Shown here piece after piece: positions 1 to 9,092 of a DNA stretch of 64,000 bases. The notes beneath the pieces are model-generated. The model ran no database searches and was not told where the DNA came from. It saw only the letters and a program-made list of their open reading frames with translations. Numbering within the stretch: the stretch's first letter is position 1; each line of letters starts with the position of its first letter. The stretch covers positions 11,566,540 through 11,630,539 of the forward strand of contig NC_084831.1 of assembly GCF_033115175.1 (NCBI RefSeq), in the 5' to 3' direction. The DNA comes from Lepus europaeus. Lineage: Eukaryota > Chordata > Mammalia > Lagomorpha > Leporidae. A program made the position numbers and the translations under genes.

Positions 1-160
1 GGGGCCCCTGCAGAGCCCCGCCTCCCAGCCCCAACCCCTCCCACTCTGGCAAAGAGGAATATTTCAGATACTTGGAATATTGGACTGCAGATCAAACCCA
101 GGTAGGACCCCACAGCGGGCCTGCCTCACCCTGCACCCTCACCAGCCACACCTTCCCAGG

Positions 161-180
161 CCCCCCCCCCCCCCCCCCCC
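161..180. repeat. poly-C tract, (C)20
   Basis: Twenty consecutive cytosines lie inside PADI2 intron 1. The transcribed strand order of PADI2 reads this as poly-G. Length is likely to be polymorphic and is also prone to assembly error. Confidence 0.95.
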
Positions 181-301
181 GCACCGGGGAAGCGGCTCAT
201 TGGGTCTGGCTGCTCCTTGGGGCTGGGGTAGCGGCAGGGCTACCCGATGTCCCGCTGTCTCAGAAATTCTGAATTCCACCAAGTTCAGGGACAGAAAGAG
301 G

Positions 302-339
302 GGGAGGGAACAGGATCCTGGGGAGGGAACAGGATCCTG
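302..339. repeat. 19-bp perfect tandem duplication
   Basis: Two identical 19-bp units (302-320 and 321-339, starting gggagggaac and ending ggatcctg) lie head to tail in PADI2 intron 1. Each contains a BamHI-type ggatcc palindrome. Confidence 0.9.
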
Positions 340-987
340 CATCGGGGAGCGCTCTGCACCCCAGGCCCTCAGCAGGTGGAATGTGGTCCCTCTATGCTCC
401 TGGGGCGAAGTCAGGGAAAGGCATTTGGGGACACAGAACTCTCGGCCAGTGCTTGGGGAAGGTAACCATTAGCAGCCCCTGCAGGGCGAAATCGGAGCCT
501 AAGCCATCCCCAATGCCAGATTCCAGCCCAGGGCAGCTCCTCTGTGGTTCTGTCCCAGTCCCGGGCAAAACTCAGAGGCGGCTGGGCTGAGCCGGGAGTG
601 GGGCGCAGCAGCGGAGGTGGGCGGTGAGTCAGGAGGGTTCCAGGGAAAGGCGGTGGGGAAGTGAAAGGGCAGGGGGTGGTGGAGAGGCTGAGTGCCGCGC
701 TCACTCTGGGGGAGGGGCTGCGGGGGGCCGGGAGGTGGGGGGCCAGGGCCGGAGGGCTGTCAGGGTGCCTGGGAGGGAGGGTCTCAGGATTTCGGGGAAG
801 CAGACACAGTTGGGGGTTTTCAGGCTTCTGGGTGAGGTTCTTGGGGTTTCCGGCGCGAGGACCTCGGGGTGAGGGGCGGTTGGAGGAAGGCTGCCCACGT
901 CCCCGGGGCGGGGAGAGCCGAGCCTCCAGCTTTCAGGGCCGAGACCCCAGCCCCGAGCGCCGCGGCTGGCGAGACCCGCCGGCTCAC

Positions 988-1079
988 CTGTAGACATCGA
1001 TCCAGAGTGGCGTGCCCAGCACGTACACCGCCTCCACGCGGCTCCCGTACTGCAGCCGCACCGTCCGCTCGCGCAGCAT
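988..1079 (-). CDS. PADI2: PADI2 coding exon 1 (protein-arginine deiminase type-2, N-terminus)
   Basis: The ATG is read on the minus strand at 1079-1077, and the exon ends at 988 before a GTGAGC donor. The 92 nt encode 30 full codons plus the AG of a split Ser/Arg codon. The peptide begins MLRERTVRLQYGSRVEAVYV and continues LGTPLWIDVY, matching the start of mammalian PADI2. This is the first strand of the N-terminal PAD_N (cupredoxin-like) domain. The enzyme is a calcium-dependent, mainly cytosolic and nuclear hydrolase that converts peptidyl-arginine to citrulline; its catalytic residues are in later exons outside the window. The start context is favourable (G at -3). Compared with the mammalian PADI2 sequence as I remember it (GTYLWTDVYS), this copy has Pro for Tyr and Ile for Thr near residues 24 and 27. 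The next exon lies off the left edge. Confidence 0.95.
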
Positions 1080-1127
1080 CCCGCCTGCCTGTCCGCACTG
1101 CCCCGCCTCTGGCCCTCGCTCGCCCGT

Positions 1128-1151
1128 CCGCCGCCGCCGCCGCCGCCGCCG
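1128..1151. repeat. (CCG)8 trinucleotide repeat in the PADI2 5' region
   Basis: Eight uninterrupted CCG units lie 49-72 nt upstream of the PADI2 ATG, so the PADI2 strand reads (CGG)8. Depending on the start site, it is in the 5' UTR or the core promoter. Confidence 0.95.
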
Positions 1152-1155
1152 GGAG

Positions 1156-1170
1156 CACCTGCAGCAGGTG
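1156..1170. promoter_or_regulatory. Palindromic double E-box CACCTG-CAG-CAGGTG
   Basis: Two E-boxes of the SNAIL/ZEB type (CACCTG and its complement CAGGTG) face each other across a 3-nt centre, about 80 nt upstream of the PADI2 ATG. The right half also creates AG|GTGAGC on the plus strand, a consensus splice donor for any divergent transcript. A regulatory role is inferred from motif form only. Confidence 0.45.
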
Positions 1171-1390
1171 AGCGCGCTGCAGCCGCCTGCGCCGCCGCTG
1201 CCCGGCCGGCAGCCTTATCGCAGAGCTGGTGGGCGGAGCGTGGGCGGGGCGGGCCCCGGGCTCCTCTCCCAGTGGACCTCGGGCCCATCCGTCAAGCGTG
1301 GCCCCGCCCCAGGCTCGTCCCGCCCCGGGATTAGCGGGAGCAAACTCCCGCCTGCCGTCCGCCCTTGGTTTGCGCCTTCTTTTAACTTCT

Positions 1391-1690
1391 TTTTAATGTG
1401 TATTTATTAATCTGGAAGGCAGAGAGGGGAAGAGAGCGAGCGAGCGAGCGAGAGCTCCCATCCACTGGTTCACAACCCAAATGTTGGCTACAGCTGGGGC
1501 TGGGCCCGGCCGTGGGAACTCAATCCAGGTGACCCCCTGGGAGGGCAGGGACCCAGTCACTCGCTGCATTACTACTGCATCCCATAATGCGCCTCAGCAG
1601 GAAACCGGGGTCAGGAAGGGAGCCAGTACTCCACCGGGGCACCGGCTGTGGGCTACGGACTCCCAGCGGTGGCCTCACTGCTGCCCCAGT
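1391..1690 (-). mobile_element. CSINE (C-repeat), old and diverged, antisense
   Basis: The left end has the reversed tail (tgtatttattaatctggaaggcagagagggg), followed by 'catccactggttcacaacccaaatg' and a recognisable but degraded body. Divergence is high and the head is not clearly delimited. Confidence 0.6.
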
Positions 1691-2684
1691 CGTTTGCCCT
1701 TGGCTCATCCTTGGTCAACGAAGCTTCAGGGGGCTCTCAGGTGCTGGGCACGCCCCGGCCTGCCGTGGCAGAAAATGCAAACCCGGGCTGAGGACGCGAA
1801 GTCTTCCCACAGGAGCGGATTTCTTATTCTTGCAAAGGAAGGGGGTGAGCGGGGGCCATCTGGATAAGGCCAGGAAGCTGGACAGAGCCTGGCAGCTGTC
1901 AACTCCCCCAACAATGAAGTCAGCCTCAGCATGGGGTGAATGGAGAGCCGTGGGGCTTCGAGCCCCGCAGCTAAAAGGGGCTTGAATGCCGAGCCCAGGC
2001 ACTGGCAGGTGGGCGAAGGGAGCCTGGTCGACGGGCAGTGACCTGGGTCGTTGGCTGTCCTGTGCCCTGGGTGAGGAGGCTGGGCCGAGGACAGCCATGA
2101 GGCCCCTGGCCGGAGCCGCGTGACAGGGCCCGAGAGGAGGGGATCCATCCGACCAGTGTTTATGGGCTGAGATTTGGGCGGCACCTGGTGACGGACAGGA
2201 GGTGCCAGCTGAGGGATAGGCAGGGGGCGAGGATTAGGGCCGCAGTTCTGGCCTGGGGCTGCTGGGGGATGCCGCCCAGAGGTCAGTTAGTGTCCCGTGG
2301 AGGCCGAGGGCAGGTGGCGTGCAGTGAGAGCCCAGAGCCTCCGTAGGGCCTGGGGTAGTTCTGTCCTGGGGGAGTTAGTGCTCCTTGGTGGTGGGTGGGG
2401 GAGGAGCAGGAATGGCAGTTGGTGGGCAGAGGCCTGGGGCAGGGAGATGGGCACGGCCGAGGGGGCCCCAGGAAGGGCACGTATCTGGACATGAGGGGTG
2501 AGGCTCGCAAGTGCCCGGAGCTGACTCACCCAGCCCCCGACTCCAACCCTGTCCCACAGCCGCCACGAAGGGATTCAGGATTTGGAGGAATGCGGGTGGG
2601 AAAGGAGGAACGCCTGAGCGCCTGAATTCTGCCCAAGGGGCACCCCCCCCCCCACACCAAAGGCGCTGTTCCTAGACCCAGGCG
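1691..2684. other. Unique intergenic DNA, no gene seen
   Basis: GC-rich non-repetitive sequence lies upstream of PADI2. One consensus AP-1 heptamer (TGACTCA) is at 2522-2528. Open frames on both strands look like GC-driven chance frames, with no recognisable domain. Confidence 0.6.
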
Positions 2685-2698
2685 GAGACTGGTAACTT

Positions 2699-3031
2699 TC
2701 TTTTTTTTAATATAGATTTATTTATTTATTTATTTGAGAGGCAGAGCTACAGAGAGAGAGGGAGAGACACAGAGAGATCTCCCACTTGCTGGTTCACTCC
2801 TTAAATGGCCACAACGGCTGGAGCTGGTTCAAAGCCAGGAGCCAGGAGCTTCTTCTGGGTCTCCCACGTGCGTGCAGGGGCCCAAGCACTTGGACCATCC
2901 TCTGCTGCTTTCCCAGGCCATCAGCAGGGATCTGGTTTGAAAGTGGAGCAGCCAGGACTTGAACTGGTGCCCATATGGATGCTGGCACCACAGGCAGTGG
3001 CTTTACCCATTACGCCACAGCATCAGCCCCA
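2699..3031 (-). mobile_element. CSINE, antisense, with 14-bp target duplication
   Basis: This is a full-length antisense C-repeat from the reversed A/T-rich tail (ttttaatatagatttatttattt) to the head (ccacagcatcagcccca). It is flanked by perfect 14-bp direct repeats GAGACTGGTAACTT at 2685-2698 and 3032-3045, the signature of L1-mediated insertion. Confidence 0.95.
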
Positions 3032-3045
3032 GAGACTGGTAACTT

Positions 3046-5845
3046 CTGATTGGCTCCTGGCATCCCTGATGATCGCATTGTCCAATCAGGAGGCAGCCCA
3101 GGTGGGAAAATACTTGTGTGGCTTCGAGCTGACTGCGCGGTCTCCCAGAGCTGGGCTTGTGTCTGGGCACCAGGGGTTACTTTTGAACGCTTACTGGTGG
3201 CAGGCACAGCACCGATACCAGGGCTCCCACCTTGCAGGGATGGGGTGGTCACAGAGCACGACCCTGTCTCACCCATGGGAAACTGGGGCTGGACTGCGGG
3301 GAGGATCCTGCACCCCTTGCCGGAGGAGGTCTGAGCGAGCAGGTCACAGCAGGAGCAGGGCGGTGACAATGCTGGGAAAAGCGCTGTTAGCCCCAGGGAG
3401 GGCAGGAGGACACGTGTGCTCACGGTGCAGCCCTGTGCCCTGGGGCTGGGTCATTCCACCCTCCCAGGCATCCCCACTTTACAGATGGGTAAAGCAAGCT
3501 GCAGGGAGGTGAAGGATTTTTCCTGAGTGCCAGAGCTCCCAAGAGTGGCAGGGCCAGGGAGGGGACCTGTGAGGCCATGGGGGGCCTGAGGAGCACGGTG
3601 TCCGTGTGTCGTGGAGAGGCTGGGGCTCGGACCCCCCTTACCAGCACCCCCTTTCCCACCTCCCTGAAGTAACCGGTGGCTCAGCAGCAGGTGAGGATCG
3701 CGCAGTGAGATGGCAGTGTGCGGACTGGAAACACCAGTGGGGGTCATACAAGGTGAGCGCCCAGAAAGTGAGGGCCCCCTGCCCCGAAACCATCCGACCC
3801 CCAGACCACACCCAGGCCACCTGCCCTGGCTGCAGCCCGCGGTGTTGGGCGCCGTGCCTGGCTGACGGGACAGGAGTTTCCTGGTGCCCACGGGTTTAAA
3901 ATAGCTGAAGTGGTCACAGCTGTTGGCGGATTCAGGGCCGGAGGTCTCCCATGGCTCCCCTGGGGCCCGGAAGAGCCACGAGGCACCTCCTGGTGGCGTT
4001 GGTGGGGGGAATGCTGGGTCCACAGCCCGCCCAGCTCCTGTCCTTCGGCCCTGCCAAGCCTGTGGCCAGAGGGCCCGTGGGTGAGAGGGCGGTCCTGAGC
4101 CGCCTCCTGCTGGGGTCTTTTCCTGGGGGCACAGAGTTGCTGGCCAGCAGGGAGAGAAGGGCGTGGCCTCTGACCTTGGAGGGGAGGCCCAGGGCTCAGG
4201 CCTGGCTCTGGCTCTCCCTAGCTGGGGACCTCTCTGGGCATGTTTCTTCTTGGAGGGAGCAGCCAGCCGCACACAGCCTGCACGGTCGGGCCGGGCCCAG
4301 AGCCGAGTCCCGAAGCCGGTGGGGTGGTTACTTTCCGGGGAGGCTGAGCCGGCTGTGGCCGGGTCACGTGCAGCTCGTAACTTGCGGGTAAGGTCACGGC
4401 GAAGCGTGGGACGGACGTGGGAATGTGGCGGCGGCACGCTGCGCGCTTTAAGGGATTCACTCAGCTCCTCTGGAATCCTGGCAAGGGGCCGGGGGCCTGG
4501 GCTGTGGGTCCCCTGGGCAGCCTTTCTCTGCCCAGGGGACTCTGCACCGAGCACCCTGGCCTCACTGCCTCATCCCCCCCCCCCCCCCGCGGCGTGGCCC
4601 CACGCCCTTGGGTGGGGTCTCTGTCCAGCGTGGAGGGAGGGGCTCTGGGCCAAGGGCTCTGATTCCACTCCTGCGTCAGCCCTTGGCCTTGCGAGGAGGG
4701 AGGGCAGGGCTGGGGCACCATCTCCTTCCTCTGCTGGGTCCTGCTCCATCCGGGAGGCCTTGTCTACACGGTCACGTACCTCACGTCTACACAGTCACAC
4801 ATTGCACAACCACATTCCAGCTGACAACAAACGGCACCTGTGACTCTGCGGCCGGGGATGATTGTGGGGCAGCAACATTCCCATCACCCGGCCCCACGTC
4901 AGCCGGATGCAGTGCGGTGGTGCTGTGAGAAGCCCCGCATAGCCGGTCGGCGCCAAGTGGGGCACACACGGTGATAACCAGTCACCGACAGTGTCACCCA
5001 TCCACGGATTTGCCAGTTAGCGCGCACTCCGGCGGATTAGAACAGGTGACAGAAGCAGCCCCTTCTGTCTCGTGAGCCCCACGTCTCCGGGTTGCACCCG
5101 AGGCCGCACTGGCTGTGGGACCTGTGCTGTCTTAGGCCGTGTCCTGAAGGGCCGTGTGCAGATTCACGCACGGGTGCGTGTCCACATGTCTGTCCACAGA
5201 GAGACCGCATTGGAGGGCGCGGGCTGCAGCCTCGCTGGCCTCACAGTCCGCAGGGCCCTGGGCCGGCTGGAGAGCCGGCGGAGCGGGGCAGACGGACGTG
5301 AGTGTGAGATGTGCAGGCCGGAAGCCCGGCCGGGCTCTCCTGCAGCGGTCCCGAGGCAGAGTCAGCTTAGCGAACCCAGGGCTGCGTCCTTGAGGCCCTG
5401 AGCGCTCGCCAAAGACTCCCTGATGTTTTGAGAGGGGCTCTGCTTTCCTCGAAGTCCCCTTCCCGGCACCACGCAGACCGCGCCCACAAGGGGCCGCAGC
5501 TTGGATGCGGGGGCACCGCCACCTCCTGCCGCCCAAGCGAGAGGTCTGTGCTGGTCACGCGATGGTGATGGTGGCCTTGCTACCACCCCAGGGCGAGTCC
5601 TGTTCCCACCCTCATTTCCTGCTTCTTAGCCTAGCCCTGACTCTTATCTCTCATGGTCAAGCCACGCCTGGGAGCTGGGCTGTGCTGCCCTGGCCCCGGG
5701 GGCCACGGCCACCCAGGGCTCCAAGTCTGAAGCTGAATGCAAGCAGGTTTCAGCGGGTATGAAGACAGTAACTTAAAAAACATTGACTGCGTGTTGAGAT
5801 GATACCATTTTGGATATAATGAGTTAAATAAAAATATCTTATGGA
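3046..5845. other. Unique intergenic DNA, no gene seen
   Basis: This is a 2.8-kb GC-rich block without a CSINE. It includes a MIR-like segment near 3440-3550 and a (C)13 run at 4574-4586. Open frames (for example a minus-strand one over 3451-4554) are low-complexity Pro/Gly/Arg-rich and run through the MIR, so I do not call them genes. Confidence 0.6.
3440..3550 (-). mobile_element. MIR fragment, antisense
   Basis: The segment reads 'ccccactttacagatgggtaaag' then 'gagtgccagagctcccaagagtggcag', the antisense MIR pattern (columns for gggaaactgag, ggtcacacagc and aagtggcag). This is an ancient tRNA-derived SINE shared by all mammals. Confidence 0.55.
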
Positions 5846-6161
5846 GGCCGGCGCCGAGGCTCAATAGGCTAATCCTCCGCCTGCGGCGCCGGCACACCGG
5901 GTTCTAGTCCCGGCCGGGGCACCGGATTCTATCCCGGTTGCCCCTCTTCCAGGCCAGCTCTCTGCTATGGCCCGGGAGTGCAGTGGAGGATGGCCCAAGT
6001 GCTTGGGCCCTGTACCCCATGGGAGACCAAGAGAAGCACCTGGCTCCTGCCTTTGGATCAGCCTGCCAGCCATGGCGGCCATTGCGGGGTGAACCAACGG
6101 AAAAGGAAGGCCTTTCTCTCTGTCTCTCTCTCTCTCACTGTCCACTCTGCCTGTCAAAAAA
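5846..6161 (+). mobile_element. CSINE2, sense, full length
   Basis: The element runs from the head ggccggcgcc at 5846 through 'gggttctagtcccggccggggc' to 'cactctgcctgtc' and a poly-A tail. Imperfect 15-bp target duplications (aaaatatcttatgga, 5831-5845; aaaatatattaagga, 6162-6176; 13 of 15 match) flank it. Confidence 0.93.
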
Positions 6162-6176
6162 AAAATATATTAAGGA

Positions 6177-6505
6177 GTCGGCGCTGTGGTGCGGTGGGTT
6201 AAAGCCCTGGCCTGCCGTGCCGGCATCCCCTATGGGCGCCGGTTTGAGTCCCGGCTGCTCCACTTCCTATCCAGCTACCTGCTGATGTGACTGGGAAAGC
6301 AGTGGAAGATGACCCAAGTGCTTGGGCTCCTGCACCCACATGGGAGACCTGGATGGAGCTCCTGACTCCTGACTTTGGCTTGGCCCAGCCCCGGACGTTG
6401 TGGCCAACTGAGGAGTTAACCAGCAGATGGAAGACCGCTCTCTGTCTCTGTCTCTCCCCCCGCCTCTCTCCAAATGTGCCTTTAAAATAAATAAATAAAT
6501 CTTAA
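6177..6505 (+). mobile_element. CSINE, sense, directly adjoining the previous copy
   Basis: The head gtcggcgctgtgg begins at the 3' duplication of the upstream SINE, and the tail ends in aaataaataaataaatctt. A/T-rich flanks (aatatatt) on both sides may be its target duplication. The two copies together form a same-direction SINE doublet. Confidence 0.92.
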
Positions 6506-6575
6506 TATATATTAAAATTAATTTCATCTATTTTAGTGTGTAAAACGTGGATCTGAGAAAATTTGAAGTCACAGG

Positions 6576-6867
6576 TGATGGAAGAAGGACATAAGCCTCA
6601 GTCACTGTCCCTCATTGCCCAAAGGAGATAAACTTTGGATGTATTCCTTGCCCTTGAAACTCAATTGGGTCTTATACCCTATGGCCTTCATACCAACCCT
6701 GCATTATTTTCCAGGTTCCCAAGGCCCTGCCCAGTTCCTGGAATTCCCCTCCCTGCTGCCATTTACCCCCACCCCAGTCCCAGCCCTCCTGAAAAAGGCC
6801 CGGACCTGGGCGTCAGGGCCTTTTGCCACGTGCTCCATCCTGTACACACGGGCAGTGGGTCACCCAC
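6576..6867 (+). mobile_element. 5' LTR of an endogenous retrovirus, left part
   Basis: The LTR begins TGATGGAAG at 6576. It matches the 3' LTR (9093-9471) closely up to the point where another LTR is inserted (6868). A TATA-like core equivalent to the 3' copy lies near 6790. The right part resumes at 7860. Together with 7860-7931 it makes a complete, interrupted LTR. No intact viral gene accompanies it. Confidence 0.88.
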
Positions 6868-7855
6868 TGTTACCAGAGAAGCAAAGGGTCCTTGTCTTCA
6901 CGCAAGAAAGAATTCAGGCGTGAGACAGAGGGCAGGGGAAAGCAAAACAGCAAGGTTGATTAGGGCAGGGACGTCCGTAAGAACGGACGGGCACCTCTCC
7001 AGGCAGGACCTGAGAGAGAGTGCGCAGTGCACAGTTAGGCTGGGGCTTTTAAGGGGATGGGTCTTGCCTTCCCTCCCCTCTCCTCCTTCTCCTGGAACAA
7101 AGGACTTGTTGGGTCGCATCCACTCGTCAGCTAAAACAGAGTATTACAAACACCAGTGACACTCACACGTGAATTTTATTGAAAATGAGAAGCCAATGAG
7201 AGGCAAGGTAACCGATCGGGACCAGCCACCGATCGGGACCGACACCCCTTACCAGAGTGCGGCCCCCAACAGCGGCTTACACAGCTTTTTATAGGATTCT
7301 GTCCACTGGGGCTCACAATTTTGAACCGGACCCCTGGTATGCAGTGAACAATAAAAAGGAAGACCAGAATATGGTTATGAGTTAACAGTTAACAATAACA
7401 AACCCAGGAACAGATCCAAGATATGACTGTAGGATAACAGTGAAGGACACTTTCAGTCAACCTAGTTCCTGGGAATTTGGGCCCACATAGTTTCGCAAGA
7501 TCCACCCTTAGCTGTTAGCAAGCAAAGCTAATGTGCGCAGAAGCAAGAGATCTGCAAATAGCTTTTAGCCACACTCACTCCATTTTGACTCTGATCTTAC
7601 AGTTGGATGTAAATATGAAAGATTCCTTTTTGAGTTTTTCCCATTGAAGTTATCAGACAGGGGAAGCCTGGCTGGCGTCACCCCACCTTAGAGGAAGGAT
7701 GGTTATCAGGTAGAAGGGGCAGGAGCCCCTGGAAGGTCATCAGGATCCGGGCAGGATGTTGGAAGTGCAGATGCTGGGCTGCACCTGGAAGGCTATCAGG
7801 ACTTTGAGATGCGGATGCTGGGCCGCTGTAGATGGCAGTTCCTTCCTGCCTAACA
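6868..7855 (-). mobile_element. Antisense solo LTR (class I ERV-like), nested in the 5' LTR
   Basis: On the minus strand the unit starts TGTTAGGCAGG (7855) and ends GGTAACA (6868), so it has TG...CA termini with short inverted repeats (TGTTA/TAACA). Perfect 4-bp target duplications CCAC lie at 6864-6867 and 7856-7859. The host LTR sequence resumes exactly after the second copy, as shown by the uninterrupted 3' LTR. On the minus strand there are a TATA box (CTATAAAAAGC, about 7292) and an AATAAA signal (about 7168). A second TTAAAAGCCCC core lies near 7050. Gammaretrovirus-type integrases make 4-bp duplications, hence the class I assignment. No internal retroviral region remains. Confidence 0.88.
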
Positions 7856-7859
7856 CCAC

Positions 7860-7931
7860 CTCTGTGGATTTATTTTCTCTGAATGAATTCGGTCTGGCTG
7901 CCTCCTCTATTCCGTGACTCTTTTGCTCACA
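7860..7931 (+). mobile_element. 5' LTR of the endogenous retrovirus, right part
   Basis: The segment contains 'ttttctctgaatgaattcgg' as in the 3' LTR at 9398-9417 and ends with CA at 7930-7931 (tttgctcaca). The following 'ttgtggtgccccgtgtgagg' is in primer-binding-site position; I cannot assign a tRNA. Confidence 0.82.
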
Positions 7932-9092
7932 TTGTGGTGCCCCGTGTGAGGAGGGGAGCGAGGAATCAGCATCTCGCCTGAAGCAGCCGCTCCTGCATTC
8001 TCTGGGTAACAGCTGTGACCCTCCACCCTTCCTCTGAACGCTCTTCTCTTTTTGAACTCCTAGGCCCAGGTTCCGCAGCCCCCATCGCGGATGGGTGCAG
8101 GGACCCAAGGGTAATAGGGACAGTGTCTGGCAAGCAAGTGAGCTTCTTTCTTGGTGGACACTGGGGCTAGTTTGTCTGTCTTTATTTATTTATTTTTTGA
8201 CAGGCAGAGTGGACAGTGAGAGAGAGACAGAGAGAAAGGTCTTCCTTTGCCGTTGGTTCACCCTCCAATGGCCGCCGCGGCCGATGTACCGCGCTGATCC
8301 GAAGCCAGGAGCCAGGCGCTTCTCCTGGTCTCCCATGCGGGTGCAGGGCCCAAGCACTTGGGCCATCCTCCACTGCCCTCCCGGGCCACAGCAGAGAGCT
8401 GGCCTGGAAGAGGGGCAACCGGGATAGAATCCGGCACCCCGACCAGGACTAGAACCCGGGGTGCTGGCGCCGCAGGTGGAGGATTAGCCTAGTGAGCCAT
8501 GGCGCCGGCCATAGTTTGTCTGTTTTAAGTGATTATTGCAGTCCACTCCTTCCTTACTCAGGCTCGGTTGTTGGCATGAAAGGTCTAATGGAAAGGCCTG
8601 AGAAGACCCCTCCCTGTATTGCTCCTTCAGAGATGTAACTCTCCTGCGTTCGTTTCTGTCCTTCCTGACTGCCCCACACCCCCTTGGGTACATTTTACTT
8701 CGTTAAAACTAGTAACACCTCCCTCATTTAAGTCTACCCCCACAGGACCCACCTCTCTCAGATTGACGCGCTAACGAGGTGTAAATACAGGTAACTCTGC
8801 CTTTTTGGCCATCGTTCACCTCTGTGGGCAGTGGCTCTAGTGTCTCCTTTTGTCCTCATAATCACAGTGCTCCTATATCTGCCGTGCATAATTATCCCAT
8901 TCCAAAGGGTCCTGCAGGAAGGATTCACTGCTCTATCTCAAGCCACGGCGCAGGAGTGACACAAGACTGCTCTGCTTCTCCACTCCATCCCATCACCGCT
9001 CAAGTCCTGGCTCCATGTCTACGCCCCATATCAGCAGGAAGTAGCCAGAGAAATCGAAGCCCCTTCTCCTCATCTATACTCAGAGTCGGGAT
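7932..9092 (+). mobile_element. ERV internal remnant (no intact genes), interrupted by a SINE
   Basis: DNA lies between the two LTR copies, with a CSINE inserted at 8180-8511. After removing the SINE only about 0.8 kb remain, far shorter than a gag-pol-env provirus. No protease, reverse transcriptase or envelope motif is visible in the open frames. It is either heavily deleted or a non-autonomous element. A candidate primer-binding site follows the 5' LTR. Confidence 0.7.
8180..8511 (-). mobile_element. CSINE2, antisense, with 12-bp target duplication
   Basis: This antisense CSINE2 runs from its reversed tail (tttatttatttattttttgacagg) to its head (gccatggcgccggcca). The perfect duplication TAGTTTGTCTGT lies at 8168-8179 and 8512-8523. 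It inserted into the ERV internal region and so is younger than the ERV. Confidence 0.96.

Larger units (their letters stand above)
1..987 (-). other. PADI2: PADI2 intron 1, 5' portion (partial)
   Basis: This is the start of the first intron of PADI2, which continues beyond the left edge. The GT donor dinucleotide is read on the minus strand at 987-986, within CAG|GTGAGC, a near-perfect 5' splice site. The sequence is GC-rich. It holds a 20-C homopolymer, a 19-bp tandem duplication and one consensus AP-1 heptamer (TGAGTCA, 625-631). I see no SINE and no further exon. The part from about 840 rightwards belongs to the CpG-rich promoter domain. Confidence 0.9.
840..1345 (-). promoter_or_regulatory. 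PADI2: PADI2 CpG-island promoter
   Basis: A dense CpG domain surrounds the first coding exon of PADI2. Upstream of the start codon (higher coordinates, minus strand) are GC boxes of the Sp1/KLF type: GGGCGG at 1231-1236 and 1242-1247, GGGGCGGG at 1246-1253, and the reverse-strand forms at 1302-1310 and 1319-1326. No convincing TATA box is present at a useful distance. A GATA-type motif (ttatc) lies at 1214-1218. The transcription start cannot be fixed from sequence; GC-box placement suggests roughly 1110-1230. PADI2 is, from general knowledge, a TATA-less GC-box gene in mammals, which fits. Confidence 0.8.

Noticed and set aside
701..1410. Long frames antisense or out of frame over PADI2 exon 1
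   Set aside because: Shadows of the CpG island. The correct minus-strand frame is fixed by the PADI2 peptide and splice donor.
3451..4554. 367-codon minus-strand frame
   Set aside because: Low-complexity Pro/Gly/Arg/Ser composition in GC-rich DNA, running through a MIR fragment. No recognisable domain.
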